DNA from: Bog-159 sp049511415
Lineage (GTDB): Bacteria > Acidobacteriota > Terriglobia > Bryobacterales > Bryobacteraceae
NCBI GenBank assembly: GCA_049511415.1
Contig: JBEKYC010000002.1
Coordinates: forward strand, 124,001-188,000
DNA length: 64,000 nucleotides
Direction of reading: 5' to 3'
In this document: one piece after another, positions 52,682 through 61,758 of the stretch
Layout: each line of letters opens with the position of its first letter
Position numbering within the stretch: position 1 is the stretch's first letter
Position numbers and translations under genes: made by a program
Notes under the pieces: model-generated
What the model was told of the DNA's origin: nothing
The model's database searches: none
Seen by the model: only the letters and a program-made list of their open reading frames with translations

Positions 52682-53809
52682 CTACAAATTCCCGCGCCGC
52701 GCTTGTTCCCTCTCTATAGCTTCGAACAGCGCCTTGAAGTTACCCTTCCCGAAGCTGCGGCTGCCTTTGCGCTGAATGATCTCGTAGAACAACGTCGGCC
52801 GGTCTTCCACGGGCTTGGTGAAGATCTGCAGCATATAGCCTTCGTCATCGCGATCCACGAGAATGCCCAGATCGCTGAGGCGGTCGATAGGCTCTTCAAT
52901 GGGTCCGGTACGCGCCGTCAGATCCTCATAGTAGGTGGAAGGCACCCGTAGAAACTCGATCCCCTGATCGCGCAGCCGCGTTACCGTCTCGATGATATTG
53001 TCCGTGGCCATGGCGATATGCTGCACGCCAGGCCCGCCATAGAAATCCAAGTACTCCTCGATCTGCGATTTGCGCTTGCCTTCGGCCGGCTCATTAATCG
53101 GAAATTTTACCCGGTCGTTGCCATTGGCCATCACCTTGGACATCAACGCCGAGTAATCCGTGCTGATATCTTTATCGTCGAAATGCTGATACAGGCGGAA
53201 GCCCATCACATCGCGGTAGAAATTTACCCAAGTATCCATGGCGCCCCAGCCCACGTTGCCGACCATGTGATCGATATACTTCAGACCCACGGGCCGCGAC
53301 ACGGAATCTTCGGTTCCAATGCCCACAAAGCCCGGCAGGAAAGCGCCGCGATAGTTGCGCCGCTCCACGAAAGAATGAATCGTATCGCCGTACGCGGCAA
53401 TCGCTGAAATCCGCACTTCTCCATTTTCGTCGCGCAGCGTCTCCGGCTCGCGTACACCGCGCGCGCCGCGCCGCGTGGTTTCGCGATAAGCCGATTCCGC
53501 ATCGTCCACCCATAGCGCGATGTCCCGCACGCCATCGCCATGCAGCCGGACGTGCTCGGCTACGGCATGCTCGGGCGCCAGCGCCGTCGTCAGCACCAGC
53601 CTGATTTTCCCCTGCTCCACCACCCAAGAGACCCGGTCGCGCGTGCCCGTCTCCGGTCCACGGTACGCCGTAAGACGCATGCCGAACGCCGAGCGGTAAA
53701 AATGCGCCGCCTGCTTCGCGTTGCCGACATAGAACTCCACATAGTCGGTCCCGTTTAAAGGCAGAAAATCCTTCTGCGTCTCCGTTCGTTTTTCCTCTAA
53801 GGCTTGCAT
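52682..53809 (-). CDS. hppD: 4-hydroxyphenylpyruvate dioxygenase
   Basis: Start set at ATG 53809, behind GGGGAGGGG; 375 residues. It converts 4-hydroxyphenylpyruvate to homogentisate. The iron ligands are visible: His in GLKYIDHMVGNVG (near 176), His in GPGVQHIAMATDN (near 256) and Glu in LFYEIIQRKG (near 338). The vicinal-oxygen-chelate halves and the C-terminal FGKGNFKALFEAIE match the family. Its start overlaps the hisC-like stop by 13 bases, pointing to a tyrosine degradation pair: aminotransferase, then dioxygenase. Confidence 0.93.
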   Translation of the reverse strand: MQALEEKRTETQKDFLPLNGTDYVEFYVGNAKQAAHFYRSAFGMRLTAYRGPETGTRDRVSWVVEQGKIRLVLTTALAPEHAVAEHVRLHGDGVRDIALWVDDAESAYRETTRRGARGVREPETLRDENGEVRISAIAAYGDTIHSFVERRNYRGAFLPGFVGIGTEDSVSRPVGLKYIDHMVGNVGWGAMDTWVNFYRDVMGFRLYQHFDDKDISTDYSALMSKVMANGNDRVKFPINEPAEGKRKSQIEEYLDFYGGPGVQHIAMATDNIIETVTRLRDQGIEFLRVPSTYYEDLTARTGPIEEPIDRLSDLGILVDRDDEGYMLQIFTKPVEDRPTLFYEIIQRKGSRSFGKGNFKALFEAIEREQARRGNL

Positions 53810-54930
53810 ACACCCCTCCCCATCACTACGCTGCTTGCACGCCCGGCCGCTTCCACGCAGCGGGCGTTCTCCTCGTCCGTGCCCGTCGAAATGCGCACGC
53901 ATCGCGGCAGCCCAAAAGCTCCCAAAGGCCGCACGATGACCCCCTCCCGCAGCAGCGCCTCCGTGAAAGCCTGCGCATCCGGCGCGTTATCCAACACCAG
54001 CATCACAAAATTGGCATCCGAAGGGACCACCGTGAAGCCCATCTCGCGGAATGCGTCCGTGAGCAGCCGCAGCCCGCGCGCATTCAACTCCAGCGAACGA
54101 TGCAGAAATTCCTTGTCCGCCAACGCGCCGATCCCCGCCGCTTGCGCCAGCGTGCTCGGCTCAAACGGCAATTTCACTTTCAAGAGATTGCCGATCAGTT
54201 CCTCGTGCGCGAATCCGTAGCCGATGCGTATGCCCGCCAATCCGTAGATCTTTGAAAACGTCCGCAGCGTGATCACGTTGTCGTAGCGGTAGTGCATCGA
54301 ATCCGGATACCGCGGGTTATCCTTGGCGTACTCGAAATACGCTTCATCCAGAATGATCAGCACCCGTTCCGGCACGTGTTTGTAAAAGTCGTCGAACTCG
54401 TGCCTGGTAAAGATGGTCCCCGTGGGATTGTTCGGATTCGCCAGGTAAATGATCTTGGTGCGCTCCGTAATCGCGCCGGCCAGCGCCACCAGATCGTAAT
54501 GCCAGTCGCGGTACGGCACCGTCCGGTATTGGACGCCGCGCGACCGTGCCAGAACCTGGAATCCGATAAAAGCCGCATCCGTGGTGAGCACTTCGTCATC
54601 ATCACAAAGGAAGGTCCTGATAATGCCGGACATGATCCCTTCCGATCCGCTGCCGGCGATGACGTTTTGCGGTTTCAGATCGAACTTCTCGGCCAATGTG
54701 CGGCGCAGATCCAGGCCGCCGTTGGGATAGAGGTTCAGACCGTTGAGTTGCAGGCGAATCGCATCCAGTGCCTGCGGTGATGGTCCGAGGGGATTTTCGT
54801 TGGATGCCAGCTTCGAGACATGCGTTAATCCATACGAAGCTCGCACTTCTTCGATGGAGCGGCCCGGCTCGTACGGGCGCAACGATTCAATGTATGGCGG
54901 AACCAGAGGCATCAAGCTGTCCTTTACCAT
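53797..54930 (-). CDS. hisC: Histidinol-phosphate aminotransferase family (HisC-like) enzyme
   Basis: Start set at ATG 54930 (54912 is an alternative); 377 residues. It is a PLP fold-type I aminotransferase with KLASNENPLGPSPQALDAI, IAGSGSEGIMSGIIRTFL, YLANPNNPTGTIF, ILDEAYFEYA and the PLP Lys in TFSKIYGLAGIRIGYG. The HisC family also contains aromatic aminotransferases that act on tyrosine and phenylalanine. Because the gene overlaps hppD, I infer a role in tyrosine catabolism at least in part; no other his gene is nearby. It is divergent from an MFS gene (15-base gap). Confidence 0.85.
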   Translation of the reverse strand: MVKDSLMPLVPPYIESLRPYEPGRSIEEVRASYGLTHVSKLASNENPLGPSPQALDAIRLQLNGLNLYPNGGLDLRRTLAEKFDLKPQNVIAGSGSEGIMSGIIRTFLCDDDEVLTTDAAFIGFQVLARSRGVQYRTVPYRDWHYDLVALAGAITERTKIIYLANPNNPTGTIFTRHEFDDFYKHVPERVLIILDEAYFEYAKDNPRYPDSMHYRYDNVITLRTFSKIYGLAGIRIGYGFAHEELIGNLLKVKLPFEPSTLAQAAGIGALADKEFLHRSLELNARGLRLLTDAFREMGFTVVPSDANFVMLVLDNAPDAQAFTEALLREGVIVRPLGAFGLPRCVRISTGTDEENARCVEAAGRASSVVMGRGVCKP

Positions 54931-54945
54931 GGTAATTCCAATGGC

Positions 54946-56259
54946 ATGCGAGGGGGATCCCGAGATTTGACGCTTCCGGCTACCTTGCGCGCCCTCCGCT
55001 ACCGCAATTTCCAATTGTTCTTCGGCGGCCAGCTCATTTCCTTGATCGGCACCTGGATGCAGAACGTCGCCCAGGCGTGGCTGGTCTACCGGCTGACGGG
55101 TTCCTCGGTCATGCTGGGTCTGGTGAGCTTTGCCGGCCAGATCCCCGTCTTCCTGATCTCCCCGCTGGGCGGCATTGTGGCCGACCGGTTTCCCCGCCAG
55201 CGCGTGGTGATCGCTACCCAAACGGCATCCATGCTGCTGGCGTTGACTCTGTCCGCGCTGACGCTTACGGGCGCCGTGCAAAAATGGCACATCATGCTTC
55301 TGGCCGTGGGACTCGGGGTGGTGAACGCCTTCGACATCCCCGCCCGCCAGTCGTTCTTCGTGGAGATGGTGGGCCGCGAAGACCTGATCAACGCCATCGC
55401 CCTGAACTCGTCCATGTTCAATGCTTCGCGGGTGATCGGTCCCGCCGTGGCGGGGATTCTGGTGGCCACCATCGGCGAAGGATGGTGCTTCTTTGCCAAT
55501 GGTGTCAGCTACGTGGCGGTAATCATCGGGCTGCTCTGTATGCGGCTGCCTCCCTACGCGCCGGTGGCGCGCACGACTTCCCCATTCGCGGACGTAATCG
55601 AAGGCTTCCGTTTCGTAATCGCGAGCCGGCCGATCCATCACCTGATGATTCTGCTGGGCATCCTAAGTCTCACGGGTATGCCGTTCGCCGTGCTGATGCC
55701 CATCTTCGCGGACAAGATTCTGCATGGCGGCGCGCGCGGGCTGGGGATTCTGATGGGCGCTTCCGGCATTGGAGCGCTGGGTGGCGCGCTGCTGCTGGCG
55801 TCGCGGGAAACGGTTCACGGACTGGGGCGCTGGGTGGCGATTTCGGCGGCGGCCTTCGGAGGAACCCTGGTGATCTTTGCGCTATCGCACTCTTTCTGGC
55901 CCTCCTGCGCTCTGCTCATGCCCGTGGGCTTTGCCATGATGGTGGAAATGGGATCGTCGAACACGCTCATTCAGACCATGTCGCCCGATCGCCTGCGCGG
56001 CCGCGTGATGTCGGTCTATTCCATGATGTTCATGGGCATGGCGCCACTGGGCGCCGTGCTCAGCGGCGTGTCGGCCGACCGTTGGGGCGCTTCCGTCACG
56101 GTGGCCGCGGGCGGCATCGTGTGCATGTCCGCGGCGGCGGTTTTTGGATGGCGCTTGCCGGGCTTGCGGGCCGAAGCCCGCCGGCTGATCGCGGCGGCGC
56201 AGATGGCCGGCGGCGAACCGGCGCAGGGCGCTACCGGGCGCATCGCGGTGCTGAAATAG
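54946..56259 (+). CDS. MFS exporter (MFS_3/EntS-like)
   Basis: The 437-residue protein has twelve membrane segments and MFS_3 landmarks: LRALRYRNFQLFFGGQLISLIGTWMQNVAQAWLVYRLT at the start, the GGIVADRFPRQRVV loop between helices 2 and 3, FDIPARQSFFVEMVGREDLINAIALNS and RLRGRVMSVYSMMFMGMAPLG. The EntS/enterobactin-exporter-like family exports siderophores or drugs. It starts at ATG 54946, 15 bases from the divergent hisC start, and is followed after one base by the alkyladenine glycosylase gene. Confidence 0.88.
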   Translation: MRGGSRDLTLPATLRALRYRNFQLFFGGQLISLIGTWMQNVAQAWLVYRLTGSSVMLGLVSFAGQIPVFLISPLGGIVADRFPRQRVVIATQTASMLLALTLSALTLTGAVQKWHIMLLAVGLGVVNAFDIPARQSFFVEMVGREDLINAIALNSSMFNASRVIGPAVAGILVATIGEGWCFFANGVSYVAVIIGLLCMRLPPYAPVARTTSPFADVIEGFRFVIASRPIHHLMILLGILSLTGMPFAVLMPIFADKILHGGARGLGILMGASGIGALGGALLLASRETVHGLGRWVAISAAAFGGTLVIFALSHSFWPSCALLMPVGFAMMVEMGSSNTLIQTMSPDRLRGRVMSVYSMMFMGMAPLGAVLSGVSADRWGASVTVAAGGIVCMSAAAVFGWRLPGLRAEARRLIAAAQMAGGEPAQGATGRIAVLK

Positions 56260-56260
56260 G

Positions 56261-56827
56261 ATGATCCTGCTACGCAGCTTTTACGCGCGTCCCGCCGTGG
56301 ATGTCGCGCGCGGCCTGCTCGGCAAGATCCTGGTGCACGGCGAGACCGCGGGTAAGATCGTCGAGACGGAGGCCTATCTGGCGGCCGCCGGAGACCTGGC
56401 CGCGCATTCCGCGCGCGGTATCACCAATCGCACCCGCGTCATCTTCGGACCGCCCGGCCACGCCTACGTGTACTTGATCTACGGCATGTACGAGTGTCTT
56501 AACCTGGTGGCGGAGCCGGACGGCCAACCCGGATGCGTACTCATACGTGCCGTTGAACCCGTGCGGGGAATCGAGATCATGCAGTGCCGCCGCCCCGCCG
56601 CCCGGAAGCTGCGCGATTTGGCATCGGGTCCCGGCAAGCTCACGTTGGCGATGGGCATCACGCGCGCGCAAAACGGCGCCGATGTGACGCGCGGCGGCCT
56701 TACCGTACACGCGCCGCGCCACGAAGAGCCGTTCGAAATAGGCGTCACGCCGCGCATCGGCATACGCCAGTGCGCCGATTGGCCGCTGCGGTTTGTGATT
56801 GCGGGTAACCCCTTCGTCAGCCGCTGA
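56261..56827 (+). CDS. DNA-3-methyladenine glycosylase (AAG/MPG type)
   Basis: The 188-residue protein is a bacterial AAG-fold glycosylase that removes alkylated purines. The family segments are clear: FYARPAVDVARGLLGKILVH, KIVETEAYLAA (catalytic Glu of the ETEAY motif), HSARGITNRTRVIFGPPGHAYVYLIYGMYECLN, LIRAVEPVRGIEIM and SGPGKLTLAMGIT. Length and order are normal. It begins one base after the MFS stop, so it is probably expressed from the MFS promoter. Confidence 0.93.
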   Translation: MILLRSFYARPAVDVARGLLGKILVHGETAGKIVETEAYLAAAGDLAAHSARGITNRTRVIFGPPGHAYVYLIYGMYECLNLVAEPDGQPGCVLIRAVEPVRGIEIMQCRRPAARKLRDLASGPGKLTLAMGITRAQNGADVTRGGLTVHAPRHEEPFEIGVTPRIGIRQCADWPLRFVIAGNPFVSR

Positions 56828-56842
56828 TCCACGCGCCGCTCG

Positions 56843-58177
56843 TCAGCGTGCGCAGCGGTTCTCCGCGATCTGATTGCCTGCCAGTGCAACGTGCGGCGCC
56901 GCCTCGATGCACCATTTGTCCATGCCGAAGCCCGAGACTTCGTTGCCGGTAATCCGGTTGTGCGCCGCCGGCGCCGGACGCGCCGCGCCACCCGCCAGAT
57001 AAATGCCCGAACGCAACAAATCCGGCTGTTCGGGCGCGTAGTTGCAGCGGGCTTTGGTCATATCGCCGGTGCAGCGGTTGCGGTTCAGGTTCAGGAAACG
57101 ATTGCCCGATACCGTGTGTCCGGAGCCGATCAGAAACAGCCCACCGAAGCCCGCGCCATCGATCAGGTTGCCGGTGATGGTCACGTTGACCGGCTGCATA
57201 TCCGGATTGGAATCGCCGAATACGATGCCGAACTGCGCGTAGGGATATTGGTCGTATGCGCCGCGGCTGATACAGGAATTGCCGCTTACCTCGCCATCGT
57301 GAAAGCCGTCCAGGTCGATGCACTGGCCGTTGATGTCGGTGAAGCGGTTGTTCCGGTAGACGGAGCGATCCACGTCGCCGGCGGTATCGACGGCCACCGG
57401 CACGGCGTAGGTGAGCATATCCACCAACTCCACCGGATAGCCGATGCGCGCGCCGGTATTGTTCTCCACGCGCACGTTCGTGGCGTGGCCTATCTGAATG
57501 GCATCGCGCGCCACTTCCTCGATGGAATTGCCGGCGATGACCCCGTTCGCATTGCGCGGGGAATGATAGTTGGAATGCGTCCAGATGGCGTTGCCGCGCA
57601 CGCGGCGGACGATCGATTGGCGGACTTCGAAATCGCGCGTGCCTTCCTCCAGCAGAATTCCGCCCGAGGCGTTGTTGCGGCCCGCTGCCGTGAGCGAGCC
57701 GGAATCCTCCACCCGCACGGCTTCGATGCGCACGCCCGTGGAGGCGCTCAGGACGATGGCGTAGTTGGCTACCTCGGCGAATGACACACCCCGAATCGTC
57801 ACGTGTGCCGCATTCTCGATCACGATGCCATCGTTGCGGTAATAGTGGGCAAATGGGACGTCGGAGGGCGGCAGGCCGATCGGTTTGGCGAGCGCCGCGC
57901 GGTTGCCTTCGATGCGAAAGCCGGTGAGGCGCAGGCCCCTGACGTTGCGCGCGTAGATCAGCGCGCGGCCTGCAAAGTCCGGGGCGGCGCGCAGAATGGT
58001 GCCGGCGGGCGCGCCGCGGATCTCGAGAGCACGAGAGCCGTCGGGGATGCTGAGTTCGCGGTGCAGCACGATGATGCCGGCGGGCAGATCGATTATGCCG
58101 GTTCGTTGGGAGAGATCCGGCGGCTTGGGAGCGCAGGCTGTCAAGACCAGCAGCGCCAGCGCCGCGGCGAAACGCAC
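56843..58177 (-). CDS. Lipoprotein with right-handed parallel beta-helix
   Basis: The 444-residue protein starts at GTG 58177 and has a lipoprotein signal LALLVLTACAP with Cys at the lipobox. The rest consists of beta-helix coils: FRIEGNRAAL, VRGNAIWTHSNYHSP, AGNSIEEVARDAIQIGHATNVRVENNTG, VYRNNRFTDINGQCIDLDGFHDGEVSGNSC and TITGNLIDGAGFGGLFLIGSG, with the N-(A-G-S)-x-(I-V) pattern of pectate-lyase-like or carbohydrate-binding helices. It probably acts on, or binds, polysaccharide at the surface. It is one base from the methyltransferase gene on the same strand. Confidence 0.8.
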   Translation of the reverse strand: MRFAAALALLVLTACAPKPPDLSQRTGIIDLPAGIIVLHRELSIPDGSRALEIRGAPAGTILRAAPDFAGRALIYARNVRGLRLTGFRIEGNRAALAKPIGLPPSDVPFAHYYRNDGIVIENAAHVTIRGVSFAEVANYAIVLSASTGVRIEAVRVEDSGSLTAAGRNNASGGILLEEGTRDFEVRQSIVRRVRGNAIWTHSNYHSPRNANGVIAGNSIEEVARDAIQIGHATNVRVENNTGARIGYPVELVDMLTYAVPVAVDTAGDVDRSVYRNNRFTDINGQCIDLDGFHDGEVSGNSCISRGAYDQYPYAQFGIVFGDSNPDMQPVNVTITGNLIDGAGFGGLFLIGSGHTVSGNRFLNLNRNRCTGDMTKARCNYAPEQPDLLRSGIYLAGGAARPAPAAHNRITGNEVSGFGMDKWCIEAAPHVALAGNQIAENRCAR

Positions 58178-58178
58178 C

Positions 58179-59471
58179 TCAGGCGACCTCGATGGGCAAT
58201 GGCGGGAACGGCCGCGCGCCGGCTTGCACGTGTAATAGATGCGGTCCGGGCGGAATGCCGTCCGGAAGGTACGCGTTGATCTCGTAGCGCTGCTCCAGCG
58301 GGCCGGTGCAGAAGATATCCAGATTGTTCAACGGCCATTGGTCCACCTGCGCGTGCACGCGATCCGGGTGCGTCAATTCCTCGATCACCAACTTGATCCA
58401 GCGGCTGACGATGCGCGTTCCGGAGAGCAGGTTCACGCCATCGCGGACCGAAAGCAGGCGCGGCACCAGCGGCCCCGGCGGGATTACGCGCATCCATTGC
58501 GGCGCGGCCAGCGGCTGACCCAGGCGGAACACTTCCACCGGCACCAGCCCGGTGCGCGTGCCGGCGGGCAGCGCGACATTCAACTGCACCACGCCATCCC
58601 ACTCCGCCGGACCGAGGTAGGAGAGATCGGCGGGAACGCCGTCGATGCGCACTTCCAGGTTCAGCAGGTCGGCATCCGGCGGCAGGTTTTCCAGGCGCAG
58701 CGCGGCGAAGGCGCGCGGCCCGGAAGCCGGCACCAGCGGATCGCCGGTGAGCGCATTGCTTATGGCGCGGATGCGCGCGATGTTGGAATCCGAACGTAGA
58801 GCTGTGCGCCATCCGGACGGCTGCTTCCGCCAGGTGGTCCACATGTACTGCGTGGCGACGCCTTCGAGCGCGAGCAACTGGAAGTCGTGGCGGAGGGCGA
58901 AATCGGCCACATCCGCGGCCTGGATGCGCACGCCTTCCCAGGTAGTGTAGCGCGCGGAAGTCTCCGGCAGTCCGTTGATCTGGCAGCGCAGAATGCCGCC
59001 GGGCTGAAGCACGCGGCGGGCTTCGGCCAGATAGCCGAGCACTACGTCGCGGCTGGGGATGTGCTGGAACACGGCGTAGGAATAGACGAAGTCGAACGAC
59101 TCATCCGCAAATGCTTCCAGGTTTGATTCGGCGGCATGCCTGGGGTGCGCATTGGGGACGTCGCGCAGTTTCTCGGCGGCCAGGCGGATCATCTCGTCGG
59201 AGATGTCGATGCCGTGGATTTCGGCGAAATCCGCGCTCAACGGGCGCATGAGGCGGCCGGGGCCGCAGCCGATTTCGAGAGCCTTGCCACGGCGCGTGGG
59301 CGGCAGCCGTTTGATCTCGCCGCGCAAGCCGCGCAGCACGTCGGCGGCGGTGGCGAAGAACTCGGCGTCGTCCTGCTCGCGGCGTCCGAAGGCCACGTAA
59401 TAGTGCGGATCTTCGCGCGCGCGTTCGTTCCACTCCTGGCGCATGCGGTCAACAACATTGGAGTCGGCCAT
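58179..59471 (-). CDS. SAM-dependent methyltransferase with two C-terminal Ig-like regions
   Basis: The 430-residue protein has a class I methyltransferase domain in its N-terminal half: GKALEIGCGPGRLMRPLSADFAEIHGIDISDEMIRLA (motifs I-II), SFDFVYSYAVFQHIPSR (motif IV) and LAEARRVLQPGGILRCQI. The C-terminal 200 residues form two beta-rich blocks (LNLEVRIDGVPADLSYLGPAE; LEQRYEINAYLPDGIPPGPHLLHV), which look like Ig-like or glycan-binding modules. It may methylate a surface sugar or terminate glycan chains, a guess supported by the beta-helix lipoprotein and Wzt-like gene next to it. Confidence 0.75.
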   Translation of the reverse strand: MADSNVVDRMRQEWNERAREDPHYYVAFGRREQDDAEFFATAADVLRGLRGEIKRLPPTRRGKALEIGCGPGRLMRPLSADFAEIHGIDISDEMIRLAAEKLRDVPNAHPRHAAESNLEAFADESFDFVYSYAVFQHIPSRDVVLGYLAEARRVLQPGGILRCQINGLPETSARYTTWEGVRIQAADVADFALRHDFQLLALEGVATQYMWTTWRKQPSGWRTALRSDSNIARIRAISNALTGDPLVPASGPRAFAALRLENLPPDADLLNLEVRIDGVPADLSYLGPAEWDGVVQLNVALPAGTRTGLVPVEVFRLGQPLAAPQWMRVIPPGPLVPRLLSVRDGVNLLSGTRIVSRWIKLVIEELTHPDRVHAQVDQWPLNNLDIFCTGPLEQRYEINAYLPDGIPPGPHLLHVQAGARPFPPLPIEVA

Positions 59472-59495
59472 GCCTACCCGGTATTCTAACTAGTA

Positions 59496-60428
59496 ATGGC
59501 GATTGTTTTCCGGCAGGTGGTTTGTGCGCCGCTCGACGGGTTTGACGCTACGGCGCCCAGTGGGGCGGTGACCGGCATCATCGGCGAGGACGGGGCGGGA
59601 AAGGGCGCGCTGCTGCGGCTGGCGGCAGGCGTCGCGAAGGCGCGGGCAGGCGCGGTGGAGGCACGCGAGCCGCGGCGGCTGCTAGGACCGGACGATGCGC
59701 TGGACTTCTCGCCGGCGGCGGTGCTGGCCATGGAGCATACCCTCGCGCGGCACGACGCGGTAGTGCGGCTGCACGCGGCGATGGCGCTCGACAAGCTGCG
59801 CCGCGCCGGGACCACGGTGCTGCTGGTCTCGCACGAGGAGAATCTCCTGCGCCAGGTTGCGGACGAGATCTGGTGGCTGGACCATGGCAAACTGGCAGGA
59901 CGAGGCGATCCGGAAGAGGTGCTGCGCGCTTATGCGGGGCACGTCGCGCGGCGCATCCGGGAGAGTGGCGAGCCGACCCAAATGGATCCCCGCTGGCGGC
60001 GCGGCGACGGCCGCGCGCGTATCGAGAAACTGGAGTTGCTGGGCGAATTGGGCCAGCCGTCGAGCGTGGTGCGCAGCGGGGAACTGGCCGTAGCGCGGGT
60101 GATGCTTCGCTTCCAGGATGCCGTGGCATCTCCCGTGGTGGGCCTGATGATCCGCAGCCGCGCGGGCATGAATGTCTACGGCACCAACACGGAACTGGAA
60201 GGCATCAAGCTGGGGCCGTGCACGGCGGGCCAGATCGTCGAACTCACCTTCGCCTTCCGCTGCGAACTCTGCAACGGGGAGTACACGCTAACCGCGGCGT
60301 CGCACGATCCGGACGGCGTGTGGCACGACTGGCTGGAGGATGCGATTGCTTTCGCGGTGGCGGATAGCCGCTATACGGCCGGCGTCGCCAACCTGAGGGC
60401 GACGGTTAAGACTTGCTGTCCAGGATGA
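59496..60428 (+). CDS. Wzt-like protein with a degenerate ABC ATPase domain
   Basis: The 310-residue protein begins like an ABC ATPase, but the domain is only about 150 residues instead of about 230. The Walker A reads G30-EDGAGK-G37, with Gly replacing the Ser or Thr after Lys. There is no Q-loop region and no LSGGQ signature. The Walker B equivalent (VLAMEHTLARHD) has Glu-His where Asp-Glu is required. The H-loop (VSHEENLL, His113) survives. The C-terminal half (170-310) matches the Wzt carbohydrate-binding domain: VARVMLRFQDAVASPVVGLMIRSRAGMNVYGTNTE and FAFRCELCNGEYTLTAASHD. It is likely a sugar-binding scaffold without ATPase activity; no Wzm permease is nearby. Confidence 0.8.
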   Translation: MAIVFRQVVCAPLDGFDATAPSGAVTGIIGEDGAGKGALLRLAAGVAKARAGAVEAREPRRLLGPDDALDFSPAAVLAMEHTLARHDAVVRLHAAMALDKLRRAGTTVLLVSHEENLLRQVADEIWWLDHGKLAGRGDPEEVLRAYAGHVARRIRESGEPTQMDPRWRRGDGRARIEKLELLGELGQPSSVVRSGELAVARVMLRFQDAVASPVVGLMIRSRAGMNVYGTNTELEGIKLGPCTAGQIVELTFAFRCELCNGEYTLTAASHDPDGVWHDWLEDAIAFAVADSRYTAGVANLRATVKTCCPG

Positions 60429-61758
60429 AGGTCGGCACCAGGCCGCCTACCGACGAGAAGCCGGCGTGGCCGGTGGAAAGCCAACTGGAGCAGCTCAGGA
60501 CTTTGCCCAGGTAAGCGTGCGGATGCACGTCCACCTGCATGTCCTTGAACTCCAGTTGACCGTAAGTCACCATGGGGAAGACCGAACGCACCGGCGCCAC
60601 CCGCTCCTGCACCACGTAGGGCGAACGCTGGGCCTGCTTCAGGGCGCGATCCCAGGCGGTCTCGTCCATGTCCCAGCCGAAGAAACTGTGCTGGTCGCTG
60701 TAGTCGTCGTTGGGCTTCAGCACCAGTTTGTCGCGATTCTGCGCGATGAACTCGAGCAGATCGATGGGTTCGCCGTTGTAGATCGTCTTGCCGGGCGCAA
60801 CCAGGCGCGTCCACGGCACGTGATCGTGAATGGCCTTGCGCTCGCTGGCCGGAAACTTGGCCGTCAGTTCGTCGTCGGTGAGCAGACCGAACATGGCCTT
60901 CTTGTGCGCCAACTCGGAACGAAAGCTGTTCACCACGCAGACGGTGCGCTCGCGATAAGCCCGCACCAGCGGATGCGTCAGGTCGAAGCGCATCAGAAAT
61001 TCCTGCACGCTGATGCGGCGGTAAACCAGATCGATCTCAAACGGGCCTTTGCGCAGAACCCGGTTGCGGTACTCCAGTTGATCGGGCGACACGATTTCCA
61101 CGGAGTAGCCTTCCGCGCGGAAGAAATCGCGAAACAACTCGTATTCGCTCTGCCCCGCATGGTACGCCGGACGGAATTCCAGGATGGCGATGTTGGGCTT
61201 CTTATGTCCGCCAAACTGCTTGTACGCTTTCAGGAGCGCTCCCAGCAAGTGCTTCTTGCCGCCCACGCGCGAGAGATGATAACGCTTGCGCATTTCCTTC
61301 ACGGGCGGCGAATCGTAAAAGAGGTCAGACAGCACTTCCGTATAAGCCGCGCCACTGGGCGAGTCGGCATTATACTGCACTACGCGCAGAGTGCCGTTGT
61401 TGACATGCGAATCGAGGCGCGCGGAAACTTCGGGCACCTGATAACCCGGGTCGATGGCCGCCAGCATCTTCTCCGCCGGCAGCAACTCCATGCGGGCCAG
61501 CAGGCTGGGACTGGCCAGAACCATGCGCTGCATGCGATCGATGGCGCTGATCAACGCTTCGCCGGTCTTTACCAGCGATTCATACTGGCGCCGGGTAATA
61601 AAATTCGGCCGCAGAAACGGACAAATCAGGCGTCCACCCGCCGAGAGATGCTCCGCCTCCATCCGCTTATGGAGCTCGTCCACCCAGGCGAGGTCGCGGC
61701 AAGGGCCGTTTTCCAGCAGCTTATTGTACCGGGATATGGCGTCGTCTAACTGGGACAT
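60406..61758 (-). CDS. Circularly permuted ATP-grasp-like protein
   Basis: Start set at ATG 61758 (a TTG two codons earlier is also open); 450 residues. The middle has the landmarks of circularly permuted ATP-grasp or glutathionylspermidine-synthase-like proteins: IDLVYRRISVQEFLMRFDLTHPLVRAYRERTVCVVNSFRSELAHKKAMFGLLTDD. It is followed by a glycine- and acid-rich ATP-binding part (LVLKPNDDYSDQHSFFGWDMD, VVQERVAPVR). An N-terminal helical part (1-100) is not recognised. Such enzymes ligate carboxylates to amines. Substrate unknown; it converges with the Wzt-like gene, overlapping by 23 bases, and could belong to the same surface cluster. Confidence 0.65.
   Translation of the reverse strand: MSQLDDAISRYNKLLENGPCRDLAWVDELHKRMEAEHLSAGGRLICPFLRPNFITRRQYESLVKTGEALISAIDRMQRMVLASPSLLARMELLPAEKMLAAIDPGYQVPEVSARLDSHVNNGTLRVVQYNADSPSGAAYTEVLSDLFYDSPPVKEMRKRYHLSRVGGKKHLLGALLKAYKQFGGHKKPNIAILEFRPAYHAGQSEYELFRDFFRAEGYSVEIVSPDQLEYRNRVLRKGPFEIDLVYRRISVQEFLMRFDLTHPLVRAYRERTVCVVNSFRSELAHKKAMFGLLTDDELTAKFPASERKAIHDHVPWTRLVAPGKTIYNGEPIDLLEFIAQNRDKLVLKPNDDYSDQHSFFGWDMDETAWDRALKQAQRSPYVVQERVAPVRSVFPMVTYGQLEFKDMQVDVHPHAYLGKVLSCSSWLSTGHAGFSSVGGLVPTFILDSKS

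Noticed and set aside
60466..61749. Plus-strand open frame of 427 codons opposite the ATP-grasp-like gene
   Set aside because: It mirrors the minus-strand coding frame and has no family features; third-position GC pattern supports the minus strand.
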